Shown in pieces: positions 1-12,422 of a stretch of DNA of 64,000 nt (its first letter is position 1; each line of letters opens with the position of its first letter). This DNA is from Ochotona curzoniae (Eukaryota; Chordata; Mammalia; Lagomorpha; Ochotonidae): NCBI RefSeq assembly GCF_017591425.1, contig NW_024467119.1, forward strand, positions 79,104,894 to 79,168,893, read 5' to 3'. Below the pieces are notes generated by a model. It saw only the letters and a program-made list of their open reading frames with translations. It did no database searches and was not told the DNA's origin. Made by a program: the position numbers and the translations under genes.

Positions 1-964
1 ATGGGAGACTAGCATTAAGTTCCTGGCTCCTGGCTTTGCTTTGGGCCAGCCCTAAAGATCATGAATAGAACTACTTCCTAGTCTTTTAAATCGCAGAAGA
101 ATTACTAATTACAACACAGAACTCCACACAGTGGCAAAGGGTAGATAATGCCAGAGATGAAAAAATGTCCAGGAAATGGGGCAGGATGGCAACGCTACAC
201 AAAAACTAGCTCCATCTCACCTTAAAGCAGTGTTACGTATGAGGCAGCCTGGCTGGTGCGTCTGTCTTTACAACTTAAATAGCACAGGGCAGAGGCTACG
301 GCTAGTGTGTGCACTACCTGTGCCTCAACACTTCCCTCAGTGTTGCATAAACACTCCAAACATGCAGCCTGGTGGGCGGGACGGGAAGTTGTTGAAGAGT
401 GAGAGAATGGCTACGTGAGAGAGTAAAAAACAAAAACAGACGGAGAATGAAGTCAAGGAGGTGCCTAGCTAATCCTTGGGGGGAGTTAGAAGGGGAGGGA
501 GCCAGGTGGCAGTGAGTTCAAGGAAGCACAAATACCAGTCAGGCAAACTTGTGGGAAGCCTGAGAAATGGAATTTAAAGCCAGTGCACAAAGAGGCTTCT
601 GTCCTGCTCCATATCTGCTAGCAAGCAAGCTACAAAACCAGCCAGAATGGATAGTTTTCTGTTCTGATTTCATTCATTCACATTTCATTTAAGCAGTGAT
701 CCAGTTATTCCAAAAATACAGTTGGTCTCTGTGTCTGTGGGTTCCACAGCCAAGGATTCAACTAACAATCATAGGTCATAAACAACCTACGAAATAAAGA
801 ATTGCATCCGTACTGAACCTGTGCCAACCTTGTCATCATGCCCTACCCAATTCAATGCAGCAACTACTTGTACAGCATTTGCATTGTGTCAGCTGTTATA
901 TGTAATCTAGATATGATTTCAAGCATATGGGAAGATACGTGTGGGTTATAGGCAGATATTGCAT
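1..964. other. Intergenic; 3' fragment of a SINE, otherwise no feature
   Basis: Bases 1-52 (GGGAGACT, then CTCCTGGCTT and GGGCCAGCCC) look like the 3' half of a plus-strand C-type SINE cut off by the window edge. From 53 to 964 I see unique sequence with no gene or repeat I can name. Confidence 0.5.
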
Positions 965-967
965 TTT

Positions 968-1285
968 AATTATATGTATTAGTTTATTATTATTTGAAAG
1001 GTGGAGAAAGCAACACAAACACACACACAGAATTCCTATCTGCTGATTCTCTCCTCTGCTGTCCCACTCCCCCCATGAATTGCCTGCAAGGGCTGGGGCT
1101 GAGCCAGGGCCAAATCCAGCAGTCAGGAACTCAATCCAAGTTTCCCGCATGTGGTGGCAAAGACTCAACAACTGGAGCTGCTCCCGGGATTTGCATTAGC
1201 AGGAAGCTGGAGTCAGGAGCCCAAGCTGGGATGAGGACTCAGGGGACTCATCCTAGCCACCAGGTGAATGCCTTCCCCTAGAACA
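968..1285 (-). mobile_element. C-type SINE, antisense, diverged
   Basis: Reads from a degraded tail (TTATTATTATTTGAAAGGTGGAG) through GAACTCAATCCAAGTTTCCCGCATG to GCATTAGCAGGAAGCTGG. The tRNA-like head is diverged, so the insertion is old. Confidence 0.75.
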
Positions 1286-1377
1286 TTCCACAGAAGATCA
1301 TAGGCAGGACCTGAGACTCCTCAGGCTCTGGTTTTTAGGGAAGTCCCACAGCCAGTCCCTTAAAGACAGAGTCACGG

Positions 1378-1714
1378 ACCCAGCGTGATGGCCTGGAGGC
1401 TAAAGTTCCCATCCTGCATGCATCAGGATCCCACATGAGCACCTGTTTTAATCCTAGCAGTCCCGCTTCCCATCCAGCTCCCTGCTTGTGGCCTGGGAAA
1501 ACAGTTAAGGACAGTCCAAAGCCTTGAGACTCTGCACCTGCGTGGGAGACCCAGAGGAGGCTTCTGGCTCCTAGCTTTGGGTCAGCTCAGCTTTGGCCAT
1601 TGTGGCTGCTTGGGGGGTGAATCAGTGGTTGGAAGATCTTCCTCTCTATCTCTCCTCCTCTCTGTATATCTGACTTTCCAATAAAAATAAATAAATCTTA
1701 AAAAAAAAAAAAAA
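1378..1714 (+). mobile_element. C-type SINE, full length, A14 tail
   Basis: Head AGCGTGATGGCCTGGAGGCTAA, middle TGGCCTGGGAAAACAG and GTGGGAGACCCAGAGGAGG, tail CCAATAAAAATAAATAAATC with an uninterrupted A run. It is one of the better preserved copies. Confidence 0.9.
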
Positions 1715-2606
1715 GGCTGAGAGCCATGGCTGTATTACAACTGCTGTAACGTGGCAACTGCAGACCCTCAGCCCGCCATCCAGATGAAGAGCTGGGTCAC
1801 ACACCTGGGATTCACACCCCAGCTGGTACCACCCTGCCCTGCCCTGGGAGGCCCTGTAATGCCAGATAAAGCCACACCCTATGTAAATGTTTGGGAGGAG
1901 CTGAGCCTTCCCCATCCCCAGGAGGGTCAAATTCCTCAGCTCTGCCGCCCCTGGCTGTGCGGCGTGGGTGATGTGGGTGAGTCTCTCCGTGTGTGTGTGG
2001 GTCAGGTCTCTGTCGGCACACGTGCAGAGGCTGGGCTACACAATTCCTGAGACCCTGCGGTTCTCCACTGTGTGTCATTTACTGCGGTATTGCGAGCTGC
2101 TTTTCAGTGCTGGGGGAGGCGGGGTGGGTAGCTGTGTTTGTGCCTCCCTCTTCCACAATGTTAACTCCCTGGGGTGGAATGAGTCATTGGCTCCAGATAC
2201 ACAGTATTCTTAGGAGTGCAAGGTTTTGTTCAAGACAGCCTGTGTCCCCCTTGAAGGCTATCCTCGACCAAGATGCATCCTTTAATAAGTTTTGGCCGTG
2301 AGGTGTTAAGTGGGTGGGCTGGGCTCTTCAGGAACCCTTTTTACCCTCCTTCCTCCTCCCGCCTGCCAGGAAGGTGGATGCAGCAACAGAGCAGCCATTC
2401 TGGGCCAAAGGTAAACGTACTTGCTAAGAACACAGATCCAGGGAAACAGAGCCCAATTGTCCCAAGTCTCCTTCCCTCATCCCCCAGTCTCAGACTTCCC
2501 ACCTCTAGGTTTCCTATGAGAAAAAAACCAAACACTTGTTTAAGCCCCTACTCTTTCTTTTTGTTTGCTTTGTCTTTGTTTTTGCTATCTTCAGGCCACC
2601 AATTCT
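1715..2606. other. Intergenic unique sequence, no gene seen
   Basis: GC-rich unique DNA with short GT-rich runs near 1990. Open frames here overlap on several strands and lack splice context or any protein I recognise. Confidence 0.4.
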
Positions 2607-2911
2607 TTAATAAAATATATGTGTTTCTTTATTTGAAAGAGAGTTGGAGAAAGAGAGAAAAAGGATCTTGCATCTTCTGGTTCGCTCTCCAAATGGCCAC
2701 AATGGCAAGGGCTTGGCCAGGCAATAGCCAGGAGCCTAGAACTCCATCCGAGTCTCCCGTGGGTGATAAGCGTGCAAGCACTTGTGCTGTCATCCGCTGC
2801 TTTCTCAGGCACATAAGCAGGGAGCTGGATGAGAAGTAGAGCAGCTGGGACTTGAACTGATACCAACAATGGGGGCAGCAGGTTAACTTGCTGCACCACA
2901 ATGCTGACCTC
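2607..2911 (-). mobile_element. C-type SINE, antisense, full length
   Basis: Tail side TTTATTTGAAAGAGAG, then GGCCAGGCAATAGCCAGGAG, CTCCCGTGGGTGATAAG, ACATAAGCAGGGAGCTGGAT, and a head ending GGTTAACTTGCTGCACCAC. Confidence 0.9.
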
Positions 2912-4289
2912 CACTCATTCTTACCAATGTGTACCTTCAGTCGCTTCTCTTACTCTTCTTCTAAATGCAGTATTTTCCTTAAATTGTGCTGCTAAATTTG
3001 CTATAATCTGCTGGACAAATGGATGACCTCCAAATCAATGGGCATCCTGCTGGATTCATAGTCAAACTGCTTCTCCCCGGCCCCTTAGCACTGTAAATCA
3101 CAACACTGCTTTTCCTGTCACGAGTAACAGGATTCAAAATTCCATGCTATCTTTTCATTCCTCTTTCATTTAATCGGTTTCCAGATCCTCTACACTCTCC
3201 ATTCATCGGTCTAACATTTGAGAGCTTATTATCTTGAGAGATGATTGGAGCTGCAGGTGCAAGGGGAAGCCAGACGTTTATCATGAAGTGTGCAGTCAAG
3301 ACAGATGTTGGCCAAGCCCTCACACAGACAAACACAGAATTGCAACTATATCAAGTACTACAGCAGAAAAGGCACTGGGAACACACAGGCTCTGACTGGG
3401 CTGGAACCCAAAGGATGAACGGGACCTGTCAGGGCCAAGTGTGGGCGGCAGGGTGGGCGGCAGAAGCAGCAGGACACAGAAGGCCTGAGGAAGGAATAGG
3501 CAGAGAGCATTTCACAGGCAAAATGGTTGCTTACCAAAGTGCTAGCACCATGCCGAGTTCAAGAGGCCAAGGTGGGATTCCAACCGCGGTAATGACCTTG
3601 AGCTCCCTTTTAAATTGGCGAGAAGCCATTGGAAGAGTTTGTAGGATGCACAGGGAGAATGGGAAGTGACCTTACGGTGTTTGCAGAGCCTGTTCGACTT
3701 CCTCTCTCCTCTTCTTGATGCTCTCCTCTGTGGCACCTGTTCCAGGTCACCTGCCCTCTCTTTGGAGGATCATTCTGGGTTAGCCCAGGGCTGATGGTTA
3801 TGCTCATTCTCCAGACACCCTCATTTCCTACTAAATGAAATCAATCTTCCCCATCAGTGCTCAATACCTGCACGGTGAGGCCTTGCTCCCACCAACTGGA
3901 CATGTCCTCTGTCCCACAGCTTCACTGGGAGGCTCTTTATTGGAAGGGCCATTTGTCCTTTAAGAGCCAGTTCCAACTCAACTACAGTCTTCAAGTCCTT
4001 CTTTCTCTGGGTCTCTGTTCCTCACAGGGTACCTTCCACTCTCTGCTTTTGCTCATCATCCTTATTTCTCAATGTGGCATCTTGACAAGAGGATCTCAGT
4101 TTCCTTTCTGCACCCAGAAGGGTTGCCCATGCTCCCACTTAGCGCCAAGAGTGCTCAGTCAATGGCATCTGCAGGAATGGCTGAATGCTTCTCAAACAAA
4201 CAAATTAGTAGTGCCCAGAGCCACATTCTGCACAATGTCAGTGTACACAATATCACCTGCAGGGTGACTCTCGTAAGCCATGGACTGAT

Positions 4290-4440
4290 TTTGCACATAG
4301 GCCATTTGATTCAAACTCCAGTTCTACATATATTATCCATGTGAACAAGAGCAAGTCATCTCTTCTCCCCGGGCCTCAACTTACACACTTGCAAAATGTG
4401 TTTGTAGCCTGGAGAGTTAAAGGAATTGGTAATGCATCCA
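4290..4440 (+). repeat. MIR-type ancient SINE fragment
   Basis: Contains the MIR core order: TTCAAACTCCAGTTCTAC, GAGCAAGTCATCTCTTCTCC, GGGCCTCAACTTACACACTT and a GTAATGCATCCAGCAATG-like 3' part. It is diverged. Confidence 0.6.
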
Positions 4441-4754
4441 GCAATGATCCTCCTTAGCACTCGGTCATCCCCATTTAGAACAACATGGAGACAGAATGCC
4501 TTCTCTCACCTAGGGGTCTGCAAAATGGTGCCTGGGCCTATAGTTCTGGGTGTCAAATCTCTGAGAAATGATTCAGTGTGGGAGTTCACTGCAACTCATC
4601 TCAGCCAAGCGCACCAGCAGGGTCCTTCTCCTTCCTGCTCTGGGAGCTGTTTGCAGAGACCAGTGCAGTGACAATCAGCACTCCACATCCTTTAGCTCTG
4701 CATCAGGCACTCACTGCTCAGACCATTCATGAAGACTAAGCCCTGTCGTGTTTT

Positions 4755-4860
4755 CAAAGTCATCTCAGGGAACTGAGGCACAGAGAAATTGGGGAACCTG
4801 CCCAGAGCATTACACCAACAGCTGTTAAGCTCCAGGGACTGTGGCCTTTTCTATGCCACC
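4755..4860 (+). repeat. MIR/L2-type ancient repeat fragment
   Basis: The string AACTGAGGCACAGAGAAATT followed by GGGAACCTGCCCAGAGCATT is typical of old mammalian-wide repeats. The subfamily cannot be fixed by eye. Confidence 0.5.
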
Positions 4861-5139
4861 TCACATCTGTTTGTGTCTCTTTAATGTCTAGCATGTACAG
4901 TACAGACTCAATACAAGTCTGCTAATTGAGTGGGTCCCAGGAGGCATCTTGTCATTCCTTCTAGATTTTTCTCTGTCCAGGATTTCCAGCGGGCCTCTTC
5001 TCCCACAGTTCCTTGTCATTCCTTCCCCACAGCTCTCATGTTCTCTTTCTCTCTTTCAGAAATGGATAGGCAGAGACTCTAAACTTTACTGGGGTTGGTA
5101 GAATTAGAAATGAGTTTTTAAAATTTGAACTGCTGAGGT

Positions 5140-5450
5140 CACCTCTGTTGTGGTGTGGTAGGATAAGTGATGACAACAGCAACCCCTATCAGACTGTAGG
5201 TTCAAGTCCTTGCTGCTCCACTCCCATTCCAGCTCCCTGCTCATGTGCCTGGGAAGCAAAAGATGGCTGGAGTGCTTGGGACTCCTGCGAGCCATGTGGG
5301 CGATAAGAATGGCCTCCCTAACACCTGTCGTGGCTGTTTGGAAAATGAACCAGCAGGTGGAAGCTCTTGCTGTCTCCCCTCTCTGCCTCCTTCTGCCTCT
5401 CTGTCATTCTGCTTTTCAAATGAATAAAATAAATCTTTAAAAAATATTTA
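5140..5450 (+). mobile_element. C-type SINE, sense
   Basis: Head diverged (TTGTGGTGTGGTAGGATAAG), then TTCAAGTCCTTGCTGCTCC, CCAGCTCCCTGCTCATGTGC, and tail TCAAATGAATAAAATAAATC. It belongs to an older subtype than the 31.2-kb copy. Confidence 0.85.
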
Positions 5451-6187
5451 ACTGAGTTTTATTTTCCATAATAAGTTTGCTTGATGAAACATTTATGTGT
5501 TAATTGTAGGATTTCAGCTACCACAGAAGAACACAAGGAAGAGAATTTTAGATGGAACATATTTTTATTTCTTATTTAATAGACTCTTGTTAAATGAACT
5601 TTACAGGAAGAAAATCCAAAGGATTACAGATCACACGCCGCGGGGAGAGATTTGCTCTTTTTTGGCCTCGTCAAATGGCTTTAGCTCCTCCTTCACTCCC
5701 CTTAAGGGTGCACCGAGCCACAAGGTAGGTACAGAGGCCCAGAAACTTCCATCAACCTTCCACATTTCCCAAAGGAAGTGGACAAAGCAGATCCAACTTC
5801 AGCCTGGGCAACAGGAATGGATGTGGATTGTTTCACACCAGGAAACAATCTGAATATTTCCTAACTCCCCTTTCAGGATCTTTTCTCCTCTCTAACAACT
5901 AGCCCCTAAAGCCCCTCTCTGCCCCCCCACCCCATACACACAGAGCAAAAGAAATAAAACCTAGGCAGATAAAACCCATGTAAACCCCAATGGCAAAAAC
6001 CAACCAAACATGAAAACATGATTTTCGTTACACACACTTTACATATCATTTGGTTTTGCAAGCAATCTTTAAAAGACATTCATACCAAAAGAATATTAGA
6101 CTTAAATTCAGGATTTTCTATTTTGGTCCTTAATATTTCATTCTTGGTTAATGAAAATGCATCCATCTTATTTGCTTAATTTAGTGA
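5451..6187. other. Intergenic, AT-rich unique sequence
   Basis: No exon, RNA gene or repeat recognised. A short C/A-rich run lies at 5918-5945. Confidence 0.35.
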
Positions 6188-6432
6188 TTTAAGAGGTAGC
6201 AAAAGAATTAGAAAGAGAGAAATTGTGATTCCTTGGCTTACACACTAAATGTCTGCAATAGACAAGGTTAGGCTGAGGCCAAAACTGGGAGCCAGGAACT
6301 CAATCCAGGTCTCCCGTGTGGGTGTCAAGTATTCCCTGAGCCATCGTCTGCTGCCTGTGAGGATCTGCAGTAGCAACGAGGAGCCAGAGCCTGGGCTATG
6401 AGATGTTAACCATGAGGTCACATTCCTGCTCA
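6188..6432 (-). mobile_element. C-type SINE, antisense, tail degraded
   Basis: GCCAAAACTGGGAGCCAGGA, CTCCCGTGTGGGTGTCAAG and AGATGTTAACCATGAGGTC mark the body and head. The expected A-rich tail side is eroded. Confidence 0.7.
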
Positions 6433-6461
6433 CTATGTATATATTTAAAAGACCATTACCC

Positions 6462-6702
6462 TACCTTCAGACCAGAGAAGGTCTCCCCAAGAAGCAGATG
6501 AACTTACCTGGATAATAAGATGCTGGACTCTATGCTTGGTATATGCTTACAATGAAGGTGTCTCAACTGAATTTGAACTGTGGTTTCACAACAAAGTGGA
6601 GGAGTCCACCATGGGGAGAGGGTTGGGTGAGGGGTGAGGGAATCCCAGAACTTATAGAACTATGTCGCATAATACAATGTAATCAATAATTAAAAAAAAA
6701 AG
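6462..6702 (+). mobile_element. L1 3' end, 5'-truncated, sense
   Basis: Shares the run TCAGACCAGAGAAGGTCTCC, GATGCTGGACTCTATGC, GAATTTGAACTGTGGT, GAGTCCACCATGGGGAG and AATCCCAGAACTTATAG with the antisense L1 at 62.7-63.5 kb. It ends in an A run. Only 3' UTR sequence is present. Confidence 0.85.
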
Positions 6703-8905
6703 GCTATTAACACATGTCAACATGCTGTAAAACGTTTGAAAAATGTTAAAAATGCATAAAGAAGGAAATGAAGATCAGAAACTCCCCTTTCAAGAACCTG
6801 GTCCATTTTCAGATTCCAAATGACTGAATGAGTTAGTGGGAGGCGTCGGACGTCTCCAGGCCTGGCTCCTCCCCAGTGGCAAGTGCCTACATAGCACCAA
6901 CTGACTTCCTTGAGGACCTACATCTCCCTGCCCCCTCTCCACAATCAACTCCCCATTCTCCACCCAACTGCCCACCGTGGTAGTAGGGAGAAGTGCCAGT
7001 GTATTCATTTGCCCTGGGGTTCGCGATTGCCTGAATTCATTTTCTAGTTGTGTAGGAGAATGCCTTCAACTGGGTTCTATATAAGGAGGATTGAACTGGT
7101 TTCTGGATCCAGAGCTTGGGAAGCCCAACAATGCCATGAACATCTGCCTGGCCTCTGGTGAGAGACAAGGCGGCCACTTGGCTTACACCCATCCACTTTT
7201 GCACTAAGGAATCCAAGTGTGGGGAGAGCAAGACCTAACGTTCCCAATGCTGCCCCCTGGAGGAAGGAAGCTCACGTAACTTTTGCAGGAGACAAACCAC
7301 ACTCAAACCACAGCAGGCTTAAAACCCACACAGTCTAGTCTGAGGCCTCCATCGGGACTTGGAACTAATTGGATCCAGAAGGAGATCCCCGTCGACTTCG
7401 GCAGGAAAGTGGAAAGTTCTCTGGAGCTACAGCTGCAGCAGTCGCAAGACGGTGGAGAAAGTTGGGTCCAGAGAATGCAGGAAACACAGGATGCCGGAGC
7501 CACTTTCTTGTGTGGTGGGGTCCCTGGTGGTTCCTCTGAGTTCTGGCTGTTCCAGGAATCACCGACATCCTTCCTCAATTTGGTTAGGTGAGCCGATTAG
7601 TTTGAGTTGGATATTTTCTCACTGGGACTAGGAATTTTGTTTGAGTAAACATCCCAAGATCAGATCAGGAGAGAAAATTAGGACCCGTGTATTTCTTTGG
7701 GATGTATGTTCAAATGGAAGTACCTCTAATCACGTGCTCTGGATATGGCTACACAAGCAGGTGTGTGTGGGGGGGTCCAATGCCCCCTGCCTCCTTTAGG
7801 TGACAGCTCCTGTCACTCTGGCACAGCTCTCTGAGAGTCAGAAGGTGTACCCTGATGGAGCAGTCACAAGTCTTGGAGTTTAGGACCTGTTAGTCATGCT
7901 TGCTTTCTGCAACTAGGTTTTCTAAGTTAACAGGGTTCAGCTGGGCAACTCTGACAGAGGCTGGTGTTGGCTCTCACAAGTCTTTTTCCATCCTTCCAAC
8001 CTCGGGGCCAGGCTGACCTCTGGTGAATGGCCAGGGAAGGCAGCCTGGGGAGATCCCGAATGCATGGTAGAAGACACCCCAGCTTACCTTGTTCCCAGCA
8101 TATCCCAAATGCTCCATTTGTGTCTCACATTCTGACCCTTTCCCCCACCTCCTGGTGTGCCAATGCATCTTACTTTTTCTTATTCAATCAGAGAATTCTG
8201 AAAGAGCTTGTTCTCTCACGCTTTGGCCCTGCCTGGGTCTGCTCGTGCTGTTGTTCCACTTCAGTCCTGCCCATGAAGGCGTTTGGCTGCCCACGCCAGC
8301 GGCCTGCAAACAGGTGACCATACAGCACTAGCTCAGGGCAAGGCCCACGGGCAATGGACAGGAGTGGGTAGGAGCAGACAGGCACAGTCGCAGACTGAGG
8401 CATGGCTTTCTGGAGCCTGTTGCAGCCAAGACCCATGTGGGTATCACCGTGCCCCACGTCACCTCCTGGACTGGCATGACTGGTTTCACCCATGTGTGAC
8501 AACAGCTGGACATGGGGCAAGAATCCGCAGTATCCTTTGTTTTCTTAACCTCACTTCCTGCCCAGAAAGGAGCAATCTTATCTCACACTTGCATTGTGAC
8601 GTAAAAAGAATTATTTCCTCTTTTTCTCAATGTAGCCTGCATTGCTGTCCTCTGTACACCCTCAGAGGGCAAAGAGAAGAAGTCCCGAGCGGAGAAGGGC
8701 GGAGCTTGGTTTCAAGGGTGTGTACAACTTCCTTGCCTGTGCCCCTAATATTCCTCCACCTTCTAAACTGGGGCCACTTCACCTCCACCTCCACCTAACG
8801 TCTTAGTTCAGTTAGGATTGTTCTCTGCTTCCTTCCATGTCGGACTAGAGGTAGCTAAAAATAAGACAAGCACACAATAGGACAATTTAAAATATAAATA
8901 TAAAT
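6703..8905. other. Intergenic unique sequence with a possible CTCF-like motif
   Basis: No exon recognised. GCTGCCCCCTGGAGG at 7249-7263 reads on the minus strand as CCTCCAGGGGGCAGC, one base from the CTCF core. The open frames at 7283-7631 and 8283-8798 overlap each other in several frames and look incidental. Confidence 0.35.
7249..7263 (-). promoter_or_regulatory. Possible CTCF-like motif (weak)
   Basis: The minus strand reads CCTCCAGGGGGCAGC, matching CCASYAGRKGGCRSY except at the third base. Motif match only; such sequences occur by chance. Confidence 0.25.
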
Positions 8906-9209
8906 AGGGGTGGACATTTAACACAGCCGTCAAGATGCCATGTGGGACACCTACTCCCATATGGGAGAGCCCTGGGGGTCAAGTCCCAGCCAGGCTTTTA
9001 AGTCTAACTTCCTGCTCATGCCCACCGTGGGAGGTGGCAGGTGGGAACCAAGGTTCTTGGTTCCCTGTGACCTGCATGGGAGACTCAGATTGAATTCTAG
9101 GCTTCTGGATTCAGCCTTGCCCAGTTCCAGCTGCTGTGGGCCTTTGGGGGAGTGAATCAGAGGATGCAAGATCTTTCAATTTGCATTCCAAATAAGAAAT
9201 AAAAAATTA
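8906..9209 (+). mobile_element. C-type SINE, sense, older subtype
   Basis: Starts GGTGGACATTTAACACAGCC and continues with AAGATGCCATGTGGGACACC, CATGGGAGACTCAGATTGAA and GGGGGAGTGAATCAGAGGAT. The tail is short and mixed. Confidence 0.8.
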
Positions 9210-10744
9210 TGAATGATATCAGAATCCATTAGCTGGAAGGAAGGAAAATGTAATTAAACCAGGAACCTTGGGAGAAGGTAGTAAACGGGAAATGCACAAT
9301 GCTGGATTTGGGTTCTACAATCATGGGAGATAGAAACTGATGCTACCTCCGAAGAGGGCTGATCCAGCGATTGGCTCTCTAAGGGACTGGGTTGTCTGCA
9401 ATCATGGGATACCCACTAATGTTCAGGAACTTTGAAGATGGAGATGAACACAGATTGCTTGCTCAAATAGCTAATCTGCTTTTGTTATATGGGTTGAGAG
9501 AACCCAGTACTTCCTGCATGCCTGGTCCACCTGCTGTATATCTATGCCTTAGCTTAGGCTTCATGTTGTTGATATGCCTGCCACAGAATATCAGACCGGA
9601 AGCCCAAATCTTCGTCACCCAGGCACAGAGGAGGCCACGTGTCCCTGGGGACGCTGAAGTGAGAATGATTCATGCATTTTCTCCATATTGCCTGCAGACT
9701 CAATAATGCTAACCAATCATATTTTTCCAAGATCTTCAACAAACTTCCATCCCACTTACTCTTCTCACAATGAAACCTTGACAATGCTCCCACCAACTGA
9801 TAGATTTAAATTCTCCCCATTCTCAAACTTGGGTGGCAGAGGTGATGGTGTGCAGAATTTTGAATCCAGGTTATAAAAATGCCATGCACTTGCCCTCTGC
9901 TCTCCTGGGCCAGCCAGCATGCTCTTGGAACCCAGCTAGCATGCTCTGAACACTCCTTGCTCCACTCCGCCCAAGAAGTCCTTGGAGTGGGAGGAACCAA
10001 GGCCTGTGGTCCACAGAGCTGGCTGGATTGCTCACCAACAACCAGTACCAACTGGCCAGCCACGTGGATGAACCGTCTGGAAGCAGAAGCTGCCCAGCAG
10101 ATGCCCCATGTGGAAGAGACAGGAGCCAGTCTGCAAATCCCTGGGCAAGATGGATATGGGCTGTTGTTGTAAACTGTCACGTGCCGAGGCAGCAGGGACT
10201 AGCTGAAGCGCCAGTCCTGTCAGACTGTCTCTCTTGGGAAGTGTTGAGTGCCAGACGCATCCAGAATCAGGCACTTCAGCACAGATGGGCTCCCACGCAT
10301 TGCTGGTTTCCCCCAAGTTCTGTGCACACGCTAGGTTTGGGGATTCTGAACGCCAACTTGCCTGGCTGCGAAAGAGGTGATATTTCGGGCTCCTTTGTGT
10401 TCTTTCACATCCTAGCACGAACATCTGTTCCTGGGAAAGTCTTGGCATGCTTCTCCACCGTGACCTTGAAGAGGACAACTTGTATCCTGTTTACATCAGT
10501 GCGCGTCAGTGGGGCTTTTAGCGTTTCTCCCAGTCAGCAAACCTTACTGCAAGGATATCCAGAAACCAGGATTTTCTCCAAACAGCTCTGCCTCCAAGTC
10601 CTGGTGTGGCTCTCAGCACCACATGCTGTTTCTTTTTGACGGGAGACCTGCTGTACTTGACCACTTTTTCTCGGCTGGGCCTGTGAGGCCACCTTGTCAA
10701 TGACGTGACATCTGCTTCAACATTTCCTGTTACTAATTACAGAG
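9210..10744. other. Intergenic unique sequence, no gene seen
   Basis: The longest open frame (10028-10639, plus) has 203 codons but no recognisable domain, and an overlapping open frame on the other strand. I do not call it coding. Confidence 0.35.
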
Positions 10745-10782
10745 GAGGCAGTGTAGTAGATGATTGAAAGCATGTGCTTTGC
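10745..10782 (+). repeat. Short MIR-like head fragment
   Basis: AGGCAGTGTAGTAGATGATT followed by GAAAGCATGTGCTT resembles the tRNA-related start of MIR. It is very short, so the call is weak. Confidence 0.3.
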
Positions 10783-10824
10783 AAGTTTTTTTCTAGTTAT
10801 GATTTTCATCTGAGTTGAGCAGTG

Positions 10825-11104
10825 TGGAAAAACAGAGAAAAAGGGAGGGAGAGAGAAACCTATAATTCATTTGTTCAGTCCCCAAACACCTGTCAACAAG
10901 CAGGACTAGGCCAGGCAGAAGCCAGGAGTCTGGAATTCAATCTGGGTGTCCCACATGCATGGGAGGGGGCCCAGGTACCAGGGCATTATCCGCTGCTTTC
11001 CAGAATGTGCAAAACTGGACGTTGGAATGGCAGCAGAGCGCCCGGGACTGTGACTAGGGACTGTGATCACGAGATGTGAACGTCTGAAACCAACTCTGCA
11101 CCCC
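10825..11104 (-). mobile_element. C-type SINE, antisense
   Basis: Body markers are AGGCCAGGCAGAAGCCAGGA, GGGTGTCCCACATGCATGGG and GGGCATTATCCGCTGCTTTC. The head is diverged. Confidence 0.8.
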
Positions 11105-11200
11105 ATCGTGTACTTTGGAACTGGAGAAATACAGGACAGTCCTTAATTTCTCTAAATCTGATTTGTAAATTTATAAATACGTTGTTAGGATTTTAAAAAC

Positions 11201-11522
11201 AGGGCCTGGCGGCATGGCCTAGCGGCTAAAGCCCTCACCTTGAACGTGCCAGGATCCCATATGGGCACCGGTTCTAATCCCAGCAGCTCCACTTCCCATC
11301 CAGCTCCCTGCTTGTGGCCTGGGAAAGCAGATGAGGATGGCCCAAAGTTTTGGGACCATGCACCTGCGTGGGAGACCCAGAAGAGGTTCCTGGATCCCGG
11401 CTTCGGATCGGCGCAGCACCGGCCGTTGCAGTCATCAAACGGAAGATCTTCTCTGTCTCTCCTCTTCTCTGTATATCTGACTTTGTAATAAAAATAAATA
11501 AATCTTAACCCCCCCATAAAAA
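11201..11522 (+). mobile_element. C-type SINE, sense, full length
   Basis: Clear head GGGCCTGGCGGCATGGCCTA with A-box-like TGGCCTAGCGG, B-box-like GGTTCTAATCC, body TGGCCTGGGAAAGCAGATGA, and tail AATAAAAATAAATAAATC followed by a C7 run instead of a simple A tail. Confidence 0.92.
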
Positions 11523-11548
11523 GGATTTAAAAAATAGATGGCATGAGA

Positions 11549-11690
11549 TACTTCAAAAAGTTCCTGAAAATGAAATCATTTTTGGTACAAAATAGTTTTG
11601 AAATTGTGTATACATGGCTTCTTTTAAAAGTTTGTGAAAATATATATTATGGAAAAAAATATATATAGATTTCAAAATTTCTTGCACCAT
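11549..11690 (+). mobile_element. Short inverted-repeat DNA element, diverged copy
   Basis: Begins CTTCAAAAAGTTCCTGAAAA and includes TTTTTGGTACAAAATAG, as in the copies at 59.2 and 63.7 kb. The 3' half is rearranged. It looks like a non-autonomous mariner-type element; the family name is not assigned. Confidence 0.5.
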
Positions 11691-11783
11691 AAAGAAATCT
11701 TACTATTCCACTATTCTAAGAGCTTTTTAGAAGCCCTCTCATACATGCTAGGTTGTTGGCATTTTTTCCTTTCAAGATTTAAC

Positions 11784-12154
11784 ATGGGGCCTATGCCATG
11801 GCCTAGTGAGTAAAGCTGCTACCTGAGACAACACAGGTATCCCATATGGGAGCAGGTGCCAGTCCCAGCTGCTCTACTTGCAATCTGGCTCATTGGGTTA
11901 GGACAGGACCAAGCCAAGCACATGTGCCTGGGAAGGAAAGTAGTGGAAGACAGCCAAATACTTGGGCCCTTGGGCCTCTGCACCCACGAGGGATACATGG
12001 AAGAAGCTCCTAGCATCAGGTTGACCCATCCTTGGCCATTGTAGCCATTTAGGGAGTGAACCAATGGATGGAAGACCTCTCTCCGGTATCTCTCCCTCTC
12101 TTCTCTGTAACTCTGCCTTTCACGTAAATAAATACTTAAAGAAAAAAAAAAAAA
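11784..12154 (+). mobile_element. C-type SINE, sense, with A14 tail and extra internal bases
   Basis: GGGGCCTATGCCATGGCCTA, CCCATATGGGAGCAGGTGCC, then GTTAGGACAGGACCAAGCC, which is extra sequence relative to other copies, then TGCCTTTCACGTAAATAAAT and an A run. Confidence 0.85.
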
Positions 12155-12159
12155 AGATG

Positions 12160-12422
12160 GGGAGCTGCAGCTTGGTTCACTGCCCAAATAGCTGAAATGC
12201 CAGAGGTTGGGCCAAGTTAAAACTAGGAGCCTGGAACTCCATCTTGGTCTTCCACATGGTAATGGGGATCCAGGACTTGGGCCAATTTCTGCTGCTTTCC
12301 CTGGCCATGAGCAGAGAGCTGGCTTGGAAGTGAAGCAGCCAGGACTCTGACCAGCACTCCTACGGGATGCCAATGGTGATGCTTCAGATATGGGCTCCAT
12401 TCTGCATCATGACACCTGGCCA
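12160..12422 (-). mobile_element. C-type SINE, antisense, tail missing
   Basis: Follows the previous SINE almost directly, in the opposite direction. Markers are GGGCCAAGTTAAAACTAGGA, CTTTCCCTGGCCATGAGCAG and CTACGGGATGCCAATGG. Confidence 0.8.

Larger units (their letters stand above)
2912..5139. other. Intergenic unique sequence with MIR-type fragments
   Basis: Mostly unique DNA without a recognisable exon. Two old mammalian repeats (4290-4440 and about 4755-4860) are listed separately. Open frames at 3241-3669 and 3857-4267 resemble no protein I know. Confidence 0.4.

Noticed and set aside
10028..10639. 203-codon plus-strand open frame as a gene
   Set aside because: No recognisable domain, long overlapping frame on the opposite strand, and no splice or promoter context.
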